DNA of 6,785 bases, from positions 1 to 6,785 of the forward strand of contig CALFMX010000161.1 of the NCBI GenBank assembly GCA_937902565.1. Reading direction: 5' to 3'. Shown piece by piece: positions 1 to 5,745 of this stretch. A program made the translations under genes and the position numbers. The notes under the pieces are model-generated. The model was not told the DNA's origin, searched no databases, and worked only from the letters and a program-made list of their open reading frames with translations. Each line of letters opens with the position of its first letter. Position 1 is the stretch's first letter. Source of the stretch: an uncultured Spirochaetales bacterium (lineage in GTDB: Bacteria > Spirochaetota > Spirochaetia > Sphaerochaetales > Sphaerochaetaceae).

Positions 1-81
1 GTCACCACCAAGAAGAAGGCCATATCCGTCTCGCACGATGATGTGACGGTCAAGGCCACCTATTTCTGTTCTGTCAGCTGA
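1..81 (+). CDS. C-terminal end of an upstream phage-operon protein (partial)
   Basis: Frame 1 is open from the first base of the window to a TGA at 79-81, giving the last 26 residues of a protein (it begins VTTKKKAISV and ends TYFCSVS). The other two forward frames close within the first 45 bases. The stop lies 15 bases before the start of the tail fibre gene, on the same strand, so it is probably the preceding gene of the same late operon. The residues are beta-prone (alternating hydrophobic and polar), which would fit a structural protein, but no family can be recognised from so short a piece. Confidence 0.6.
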   Translation, partial: VTTKKKAISVSHDDVTVKATYFCSVS

Positions 82-96
82 CCAAAAGGAGAACAC

Positions 97-3000
97 ATGG
101 CACTAACCGGCGCAAGTTATACCCTCACATCCCTCAGCGATGCTCCCACGTACCAACTGCAGTTGACGATGTCTTCTGCCTCCTTGGGGACTTTGGATCT
201 TGCTTTCTACAAGAACGGGTCGCTGTACACACCCTCGGTATACGTGCATGCACGCAGCTGGGACGGCAGCAGCTGGGCCCAAAGCGGTGCAAGCGGGACC
301 ATGACAGGAGGCGTACGTTCGTACAGCTATAGCTCGGCGGGGGCCTTCGATGTGCAGATCTACACCGATTCGTCCAAGACCGAGCTGCTGGCCACCTCAT
401 TCGTCTCCTATGGTGAGACCGGAGAAGCGGGCTCTGACGGGGTGGCGGGATCCGATGGACTCAGTGTCACCCCGATCCACCAGTTCGCGCTTCTTGAAGA
501 AGGGTTATCTCCGGGGGCCGCTACACAGTGGAGCGAAAGCTTGCCCGGCCCTTGGTATTACGGCTATGAGTACTGGACGCGCGTCAAACAGGTGTGGAGC
601 GACTCCACTCCCCAAGAACCCCATATCACCTACGCAGAACCTTTTTTGGATGTCGGGGCGAACACGCTGCTGCGCAATTCGATCTCGTTTGCCATCAGGA
701 GCAACCGAAGCACCTATGAGCGCAATGTACGCAGCGTTGAAAACTCGATCGTGGTCCTCAGCGCCGACAGCCGAGGGTACGAGAACGCTACCTTCCAATG
801 GCTGATCAACGCCGAATCCTATGCGGGAGGAGAGCTGACACTCACCATCCCCAAGAAGCAGGCGCCACCCCAGATCGATATCACCTGCACGATGTCTTAT
901 ACCCGTCTGGGTAGTACCGAGACGATGATACGTACACTCACCCTCTCGGCCAACGATGTGACCGAGTACACCAGGAGCTACGGGATCCTGGGGGGTCCCG
1001 GGACCATCAGCGATGCGATCGAAGGGGATTGCTATGTGCTGCAGACGGGAGACGACTACGTACCCCAGGTGTTCGCAAGCGGTTCGTGGATCCCCATCAC
1101 CAGCCAGAACGCAGCCCAATATCCCGAGGCGATGAGCAAATGCGGCAACGCAGTGCTCCTCAGTGGGGCGAATATTCCCGTCACCTCCACCGCACTGTAC
1201 GCATACTATCGTACCCTGTATGCGCAGTCGGCGAATATCGATGTGCTTTCCACTCAGGATCTGCAGATCATCGATACCGGACGCATCCGCTCGATGGGAA
1301 AGCATGCGATCGGGGATGGGAACTCGGGCTTCATTATCAACAGCGACGGAACCAGCGAGTTCGTCGGTACGGTCATCCGCAACGCCGATCTCTCGGAGAC
1401 CCGCATCGAGCGCCTTGATGCCGATGTGCTGCGCACCGTCAACGAGGTACGAACCGGTGAATCATTCAACGGCTCGTTGTCCTCAACCCCTTATTGGGAC
1501 TTGGGGACGGTGATGGGGGACCTCATCGCCCAGGTCGCAGCCAACTCGGTTGTGCACAAGGGCGGCTCGTTCATGGCCACCAAGGTGGAAGGTGGTTCTG
1601 TATCCACCGTCTTCGAGAACGTGTTGCATGTCACCTCTTCTGGCGAGCGCGATCAGGAGCGCAGTCTGCTCAGCCAGCAGGTCACCACGGCAAATGCGGG
1701 AACCGCCTATACTGTTGGCGCGCTTCCCGCATACACCCAATCTCCTATCAAACTTGGCGGTATCAATTATCTTGCACGCATCACCTCCTCAGGTGCTGAG
1801 GTTGCAGGCAAGAAGCAGTACTCGCTCGATGGAGGGGGCTCCTGGACCGACTACGACAGTCGCACCCTCGATCATGCGACAGTGGCGGGCAAGACCGTCA
1901 AGGTGCGCCAAGTGCTCAGCGGCACCTTGTATGACCCAGGCAGTTGCACTACCGGACGGGTATCGGGCATCAGTTCGACATCCTCGTCAACCCCTCACTT
2001 GGCGGAGGGAAACGGCAGGATGGTAGTCGCGTGGGGCTCGACGCTCAAATCATTTCCCACCGGAAACGTGGGCTCGGTCTCATCGTATTCGCTGAGCACT
2101 GCGTATCCTTCCACCATCGGTCTGGCATTCGGCAATGGTATCTTCCTGGCCCTCTGCTCGGGCTCGGTCCAACGCCGTGTGCTCTCAGGTGGAGCGAACG
2201 GCACTTCGTGGAGCGAGCTGTCCAGCGAGGCTTACGACAACCTGTTCTTCGCCAATGGATACTTCTATGCACATGTGTTTGGCGGGGGTGCCTCCGATTG
2301 GAAACGCTCGACCAACGGAAGTGGGTGGACAGCTGCAGGCTTCACCTGTGCCCATCCATTCCCATCCTACAATAACGATTTCATGAACTCGCGAATCGCA
2401 TACGGAAACGGCGTCTATATCCAGGTCAGCTATGTCACCCTCTCATCAGCATCGGTGTACCGGAGCACCGATGGGCAGAACTGGAGTGCGATCAATATCG
2501 CCAGCACGTGCCCCAGCGGCATAGCTTGGGGCAACAATTTCTTTATCGCCTACGAATACGGCAGTGCGTATTACTATGTCTCGGGCAACGGAGGAACCAC
2601 CTGGTCCAAACGCTCCCTGGGCTACACGCCCACCAAGATGGGAGCTGCCGTCTATGCCGCCAGTGGAGCCAATCCCGCTTCGACGGGTACCACGCTACAG
2701 CGGGTGTTCTACACCATCGACAGCGCGGGGTATCTCAGTGCTCTGACGTTGGGTGAGGCAACACCCACCTCCTATACAGCGGGGACACTCAGTGCAGCCT
2801 ACAATTACAGCGCCTACGATGTGGGCATTAATCTGTTGGATGGGCAGGGGGTGAAGATCAGCAGCCATACCACAGCCAAGGATTATTATGCCGGCACGTT
2901 CATCTTCGATGGGACCAACCTCTCTGCAGCGCTAGGCTCGTTCTACTACAAGTTTGCAGGCATCTTCAAAGCCGGCACCCAGGTGGCTGCCGGGGCGTTC

Positions 3001-3414
3001 GACATGTTCCAAAGCATCGCCATTGCCTGGAACCGTATCTACAACAGCATCGAAAGTCCTGTGGCAAGTCCTGCGATCGTAAGTTGGTCGGGAACCAGTT
3101 TGACGATCACCGGTGCCGGGGGAGTGACCTCTCGCATCCGCAGCAACGACCTGTTCTCTGCCCTTTCGATCTCCTTCACCGTGATCGCCGAGGCGAAGGG
3201 AGCGTACACCAAGGCCCTGTATCCCCAACAAGCAGGCCAATATGACATCGGCGTGTCCTCGAATCCATATGCGAATGTCCATGCGAACACGTTCCATGGG
3301 AATCTGCAAGGGAGCGTGAGTGGAAATGTGAGCGGCAACGTCACCGGTAATGTGACGGGAAATGTGAATGCACAAGGCACCACCAACAAGGTGTGGGGGG
3401 CTGTGTGGAACTAG
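97..3414 (+). CDS. Phage tail fibre / tail-tip protein with beta-propeller-like domain
   Basis: A 1105-residue protein, probably a receptor-binding fibre or tip component of a phage tail. ATG 97 is chosen because AAGGAGA (86-92) precedes it. Order of parts: residues 1-105 are beta-rich and Ig-like. Residues 106-121 are a short collagen-like run of Gly-X-Y triplets (GET GEA GSD GVA GSD). Residues ~355-450 are a stalk of the kind seen in phage fibres and host-specificity proteins ('LYAQSANIDVLSTQDLQII', then a 'SDGTSEF' turn). Residues ~570-880 hold repeated 'GNG-F' strands at 638, 679, 719, 770 and 812 and Asp-box-like turns ending in Trp at 583, 705, 744, 796 and 836, which suggests a beta-propeller able to bind glycans. 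Residues 1040-1069 carry the fibre-tip signature 'LYP...YDIG...ANTFHGN', followed by Gly-Asn-Val-Ser/Thr repeats. No signal peptide or transmembrane helix is seen. It is the first complete gene of the cluster. The fibre role is confident; the ligand is unknown. Confidence 0.85.
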   Translation: MALTGASYTLTSLSDAPTYQLQLTMSSASLGTLDLAFYKNGSLYTPSVYVHARSWDGSSWAQSGASGTMTGGVRSYSYSSAGAFDVQIYTDSSKTELLATSFVSYGETGEAGSDGVAGSDGLSVTPIHQFALLEEGLSPGAATQWSESLPGPWYYGYEYWTRVKQVWSDSTPQEPHITYAEPFLDVGANTLLRNSISFAIRSNRSTYERNVRSVENSIVVLSADSRGYENATFQWLINAESYAGGELTLTIPKKQAPPQIDITCTMSYTRLGSTETMIRTLTLSANDVTEYTRSYGILGGPGTISDAIEGDCYVLQTGDDYVPQVFASGSWIPITSQNAAQYPEAMSKCGNAVLLSGANIPVTSTALYAYYRTLYAQSANIDVLSTQDLQIIDTGRIRSMGKHAIGDGNSGFIINSDGTSEFVGTVIRNADLSETRIERLDADVLRTVNEVRTGESFNGSLSSTPYWDLGTVMGDLIAQVAANSVVHKGGSFMATKVEGGSVSTVFENVLHVTSSGERDQERSLLSQQVTTANAGTAYTVGALPAYTQSPIKLGGINYLARITSSGAEVAGKKQYSLDGGGSWTDYDSRTLDHATVAGKTVKVRQVLSGTLYDPGSCTTGRVSGISSTSSSTPHLAEGNGRMVVAWGSTLKSFPTGNVGSVSSYSLSTAYPSTIGLAFGNGIFLALCSGSVQRRVLSGGANGTSWSELSSEAYDNLFFANGYFYAHVFGGGASDWKRSTNGSGWTAAGFTCAHPFPSYNNDFMNSRIAYGNGVYIQVSYVTLSSASVYRSTDGQNWSAINIASTCPSGIAWGNNFFIAYEYGSAYYYVSGNGGTTWSKRSLGYTPTKMGAAVYAASGANPASTGTTLQRVFYTIDSAGYLSALTLGEATPTSYTAGTLSAAYNYSAYDVGINLLDGQGVKISSHTTAKDYYAGTFIFDGTNLSAALGSFYYKFAGIFKAGTQVAAGAFDMFQSIAIAWNRIYNSIESPVASPAIVSWSGTSLTITGAGGVTSRIRSNDLFSALSISFTVIAEAKGAYTKALYPQQAGQYDIGVSSNPYANVHANTFHGNLQGSVSGNVSGNVTGNVTGNVNAQGTTNKVWGAVWN
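1999..2631 (+). repeat. Beta-propeller-like repeat block inside the tail fibre gene
   Basis: Codons 635-845 encode five diverged repeats of about 40-50 residues. Each has a strand of the form (L/I)A-x-GN(G/N)-x-F/Y, with GN or AN at residues 638, 679, 719, 770 and 812. Turns resembling Asp-boxes (S-x-D-G-x-x-W) occur between strands: STNGSGW at 738-744, STDGQNW at 790-796 and SGNGGTTW at 829-836. An earlier box, SLDGGGSW at 576-583, lies just upstream. This is the pattern of sialidase/BNR-type or related beta-propeller blades. The assignment is by eye; the blade number is uncertain (five or six). Confidence 0.6.
3298..3369 (+). repeat. 12-bp repeats encoding Gly-Asn-Val-Ser/Thr tetrapeptides
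   Basis: Six consecutive 12-base units encode GNLQ, GSVS, GNVS, GNVT, GNVT and GNVN (residues 1068-1091 of the fibre). The nucleotide units differ mainly at third positions, so the peptide rather than the DNA is conserved. Such GNV(T/S) runs are common near the C-terminus of phage tail fibres, where they form a repetitive beta or glycine-rich shaft at the tip. Confidence 0.75.
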
Positions 3415-3418
3415 GAGG
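3413..3418 (+). promoter_or_regulatory. Ribosome binding site setting the start of the 104-aa gene
   Basis: AGGAGG overlaps the TAG stop of the fibre gene and lies 7 bases before ATG 3426. An in-frame ATG at 3393 lies inside the fibre gene without such a site, so 3426 is the likely start. The arrangement suggests translational coupling to the fibre. Confidence 0.8.
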
Positions 3419-3425
3419 ATCAACC

Positions 3426-3740
3426 ATGCAATGCAATGAATGTGGACGGCAGCTGACCAAGCTGCCCTTCATCTTGGACGACAGTGAGATCGCCGACATG
3501 CAACTGGCGATCGACAAGATCAATACCGCACAGACCGCCCTGAAGGCTGAGGTGTACGCATCCTACCGATTCGAGCAGGACAGGGACATCTACGCCTACT
3601 TCAAGGCGGTCTTCGACGAGATGGCAGAAGGCAGGTTCCTGTATGCCACCTGGGAACGCCGCGTCCGTAGCCATTACAATTACCCGGAGGGCGAGCTTCT
3701 GGTGATCAACGGCGAGTGCTTCTCCCATGAGGGCTCGTGA
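3426..3740 (+). CDS. Small protein of unknown function with CxxC and CxxH ends
   Basis: This is a 104-residue, mostly charged and helical protein. I do not recognise its family. Visible features are a CxxC at residues 3-6 (MQCNEC), a long helix-prone segment from about 18 to 75, and a CFSH (CxxH) at 98-101 close to the C-terminus. The four potential ligands C3, C6, C98 and H101 could form a zinc site that joins the two ends, but this is inference. There is no signal peptide or membrane segment. It starts 11 bases after the fibre stop, and its own TGA overlaps the ATG of the Cys-rich gene by one base, so the three genes are co-transcribed and probably co-translated. Possible roles are a fibre-assembly chaperone, a minor tail protein, or an accessory or recognition factor for the radical SAM enzyme. 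None can be chosen from sequence alone. Confidence 0.8.
   Translation: MQCNECGRQLTKLPFILDDSEIADMQLAIDKINTAQTALKAEVYASYRFEQDRDIYAYFKAVFDEMAEGRFLYATWERRVRSHYNYPEGELLVINGECFSHEGS
3729..3733 (+). promoter_or_regulatory. Ribosome binding site and TGATG overlap before the Cys-rich gene
   Basis: GAGGG lies 6 bases before ATG 3740, inside the end of the preceding gene, whose TGA (3738-3740) shares a base with that ATG. A GTG at 3737 directly before the ATG is in frame and would add one residue; the ATG is preferred. The TGATG junction indicates translational coupling. Confidence 0.65.
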
Positions 3741-4387
3741 TGGGAACCTATAATGATATCAGAAGCCGCTTCGAGGCAATTCAGGAGGCCTTCCGCGTTA
3801 ATGGCTACCAGCGCTACGACAACTATTATGTGTTCTCCCCGCCTGCTGGCTTTGCCATCGGCCTTCCCATGAAGGCCTCGGACATGAATAGCATGAAGGA
3901 TACGCTGCAAGGGGGCACGCGAGCGCTTTTGTACACCACCTACCCCATCTCCTCGGTTGCAACGGGAAGTCTGATCAGCGCCAACCTGCTGAGCCAGATC
4001 GACCAGTACAAACAGGACATCAATGATCTGCGCGGCTGTGCCAACTGCAGCAACACCTGCACCTCGACGTGCTACAACGGCTGCCACAACTGCACCGGAG
4101 GGTGTACGGGTTCCTGTACCGGGTGCAGCGGCTGTACCGGTTGTAGTGGATGCTCAGGCAACTGCTACAGCTGCAAAGGGGGACTGTGGTGTGTTTCGTG
4201 CCATGGGTGCAGTGGATGCGGAGGATGTCGCGGCTGTGGTGGATGCACCGGAAATTGCCAAAGTGCCTGCTCGGGCTGTACCTCCTGCAGTACCAACTGC
4301 AACGCCAGCTGCAACGTGAACTGTTCGGGTGCATGCAAGAATTCCTGCTCGAGCGGTTGCTCGAACTCATCACGCATTGGAGGCTGA
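3740..4387 (+). CDS. Cys-rich repeat protein, candidate radical SAM substrate in a tail operon
   Basis: A 215-residue protein in two parts. Residues 1-99 contain no cysteine and are soluble and mixed helical, with an aromatic patch (YQRYDNYYVF, 23-32) and a 'KASDMNSMKDTL' segment (45-56) resembling the helix of many phage structural proteins. Residues 100-207 hold 31 cysteines, nearly all spaced by 3 or 4 residues, separated by Gly, Ser, Thr and Asn. There is no Asp, Glu, Met, Phe or Pro after residue 99. The only longer gap is CKGGLWC at 145-151, which holds the sole Trp. The gene overlaps its upstream neighbour by one base and ends 1 base before the radical SAM gene. Cys-repeat proteins next to SPASM radical SAM enzymes are known RiPP precursors that receive thioether bonds, so modification here is likely but unproven. 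The position behind a fibre gene and the long N-terminal domain suggest a virion part. An alternative is an unmodified metal-binding or disulfide-rich protein. Confidence 0.85.
   Translation: MGTYNDIRSRFEAIQEAFRVNGYQRYDNYYVFSPPAGFAIGLPMKASDMNSMKDTLQGGTRALLYTTYPISSVATGSLISANLLSQIDQYKQDINDLRGCANCSNTCTSTCYNGCHNCTGGCTGSCTGCSGCTGCSGCSGNCYSCKGGLWCVSCHGCSGCGGCRGCGGCTGNCQSACSGCTSCSTNCNASCNVNCSGACKNSCSSGCSNSSRIGG
4037..4360 (+). repeat. Cysteine-codon repeat tract (CxxC / CxxxC units)
   Basis: The tract encodes residues 100-207 of the Cys-rich protein, with a TGC or TGT codon every 9 or 12 bases. Spacing in order is 3,4,4,4,3,4,4,3,3,3,3,4,3,6,3,3,3,3,3,3,4,4,3,3,4,4,4,4,4,4. The 3-spaced units cluster around the centre and the 4-spaced units toward both ends. 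TGC and TGT alternate irregularly and the intervening codons vary, so this is not a recent perfect tandem duplication; the spacing appears to be kept by selection. Confidence 0.85.
4379..4383 (+). promoter_or_regulatory. Ribosome binding site setting the radical SAM start
   Basis: GGAGG lies 5 bases before ATG 4389, within the last codons of the Cys-rich gene. The reading frame is open further upstream to an ATG at 4329, but those 20 codons lie inside the Cys tract and lack a ribosome site. The protein beginning MLIPFREPGLF has the usual distance to the CxxxCxxC motif. Confidence 0.8.
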
Positions 4388-4388
4388 T

Positions 4389-5645
4389 ATGCTCATTCCC
4401 TTTAGAGAACCAGGGTTGTTCAACGTGACGCTGAACACCACCGAGAACTGCAACCTCAGGTGCACTTACTGCTATGAGGTGCACAAGAGAAGAAGGACCC
4501 TCTCGATGGAGGATGCAAAGGCCTTCATCGACCACATCCTCACCGACCCCGATCCTGCGGGTTTGTTGGATGATCCTGATCCGGTGTTCCGCAAGGCATA
4601 CCAGAAAGGGCTGGTCGTCGATTTCATCGGTGGCGACAGCTTCATGGATGTGCCGTTCCTGGACGAGATCTGCTCCTACACCCTTGCCAAGGTGATGACC
4701 ACCGACACTCCCAATGCCAGGAACTGGCGGGGCAAGCTCCATTTCTCGATCTCCACGAACGGCACGCTCTTCTCCGAGCAAGCAAGGCGGTTCTGCGAGA
4801 AATACAAGGACCTGTTGCTGATGGGCATATCGCTGGATGGGTGCCCTACCATCCATGATGCAAACCGGGTGTTCCCTGACGGTAGTGGTTCGATGGGAAG
4901 CATCATCCGCCACTGGCCATGGTATAAGAAGACCTTCCCGATCCAGTCGATGCAGACCAAATCCACCGCGAACCGCCAGAGTATCTCCTACCTGTACGAT
5001 TCGCTGGTGTATCTGCACGAGGAGCTGGGAATCCGGTACATCAACCAGAACTTCATCATGGAGGATACGGGGTGTACTGAAGCTGACTATAAGGAACTGG
5101 ATTGCCAGATGGAAAAGTGTACCGCCTATGTGCTTGAGCATCGCGGCGACCTGTTCTGGAGCATGCTCAGCAAGGAGCAGTTCGGTTATGCACACCTGTC
5201 CACAGGGCCTGACTGGGACTGTACCGGCCACTGCGGAAGCGGGGCCATGCCCGCACTCTCGGTGGACGGCAGGATCTATCCGTGCATCAGATGGCTGCCC
5301 CACACCCAGGTCGACAAGGCCGGTTTCATCGTCGGGACCGCCAAGGAGGGCTTCACCCACAAGGAGAACTTCCTGAAGGTTCGCGAGGGTGCCTACCGTT
5401 CCAATTGCTCTCTGGATGAGAAGTGCAGGAAATGCGAGGTGGAGAGCGCCTGCTCGTACTGCATCGGAGGTTGCTATTCGGAGTTCGGCGAGTTCAAACG
5501 GACGACCTACATCTGCGAGATAACTAAGCTGATGGTCAAATGGGCCAGAAGGTACTGGGACGAGTACAACCGGCTTGAGGGGTTGGATCCGATCGACTGG
5601 GCTACCGAAGCCCGAGAGAAAGGGAACAGGCATGAGATCATGTAG
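4389..5645 (+). CDS. Radical SAM/SPASM peptide maturase
   Basis: A 418-residue enzyme. The radical SAM signature CNLRCTYC places C21, C25 and C28 to bind the [4Fe-4S] cluster that cleaves S-adenosylmethionine. Further barrel motifs follow: FIGGDS at 79-84, in the place of the usual GGEP; SISTNGTL at 120-127; and GISLDG at 146-151, followed by HDANR. The C-terminal third is SPASM-like: C282 then GRIYPC at 294-299, then C346-x2-C349-x5-C355-x2-C358-x3-C362 and C376, enough for two auxiliary clusters. C278 and C340 are additional. Only about 20 residues precede the CxxxCxxC, so no N-terminal peptide-recognition domain is fused. Enzymes of this design form thioether or carbon-carbon links in peptides, and a family acting on Cys-repeat targets is described. 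The substrate is inferred to be the Cys-rich protein one base upstream. It is a cytoplasmic enzyme, the last gene of the operon, and has no visible frame damage. Confidence 0.92.
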   Translation: MLIPFREPGLFNVTLNTTENCNLRCTYCYEVHKRRRTLSMEDAKAFIDHILTDPDPAGLLDDPDPVFRKAYQKGLVVDFIGGDSFMDVPFLDEICSYTLAKVMTTDTPNARNWRGKLHFSISTNGTLFSEQARRFCEKYKDLLLMGISLDGCPTIHDANRVFPDGSGSMGSIIRHWPWYKKTFPIQSMQTKSTANRQSISYLYDSLVYLHEELGIRYINQNFIMEDTGCTEADYKELDCQMEKCTAYVLEHRGDLFWSMLSKEQFGYAHLSTGPDWDCTGHCGSGAMPALSVDGRIYPCIRWLPHTQVDKAGFIVGTAKEGFTHKENFLKVREGAYRSNCSLDEKCRKCEVESACSYCIGGCYSEFGEFKRTTYICEITKLMVKWARRYWDEYNRLEGLDPIDWATEAREKGNRHEIM

Positions 5646-5745
5646 AATGAGTCATTTTAGAAATTCTTTTAATGGGAATTTTCATGATTCTAGTCAATCA
5701 TTGAATAACCGTATATAACCCTCACTCTACTGCTGTATTGCGTAG
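5646..5745. other. AT-rich convergent gap between the phage operon and the minus-strand gene
   Basis: This 100-base gap separates two convergent genes, so transcripts from both sides should end here. I see only a weak AT-rich inverted repeat, AAATTC (5661-5666) with GAATTT (5676-5681), a short palindrome TCAATCATTGA (5694-5704), and a direct repeat TAGTCAAT (5691-5698 and 5743-5750). None is a convincing intrinsic terminator or attachment site. The drop in GC content begins here, so it may be a junction between elements. Confidence 0.4.

Noticed and set aside
505..1305. Minus-strand open frame of 266 codons within the fibre gene
   Set aside because: It lies wholly opposite the fibre coding sequence in GC-rich DNA and has no recognisable motif.
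3100..3414. Possible variable region of a diversity-generating retroelement at the fibre C-terminus
   Set aside because: No reverse transcriptase, no second near-identical copy and no adenine-linked variation is visible in the window; the repeats are ordinary GNV(T/S) fibre repeats.
4037..4360. Cys tract as a CRISPR array or non-coding tandem repeat
   Set aside because: The 9/12-base periodicity is explained by Cys codons in a frame with good start, ribosome site and coupled neighbours; there are no spacers or constant repeats.
4020..5633. Long minus-strand open frame (537 codons) opposite the Cys-rich and radical SAM genes
   Set aside because: It is a mirror of two strong genes with recognisable motifs. 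Opposite the Cys codons it becomes a monotonous Ser/Arg/Cys/His-rich stretch, and it matches no protein pattern I know.
5661..5681. Hairpin AAATTC/GAATTT after the radical SAM gene as an intrinsic terminator
   Set aside because: Six A/T-rich base pairs with a 9-base loop and only a short T run; too weak to call.
5701..5720. TTGAAT with a nearby TATAAC as a plus-strand promoter
   Set aside because: The two boxes are only about 6-8 bases apart, well short of the ~17 needed, and no plus-strand gene follows.
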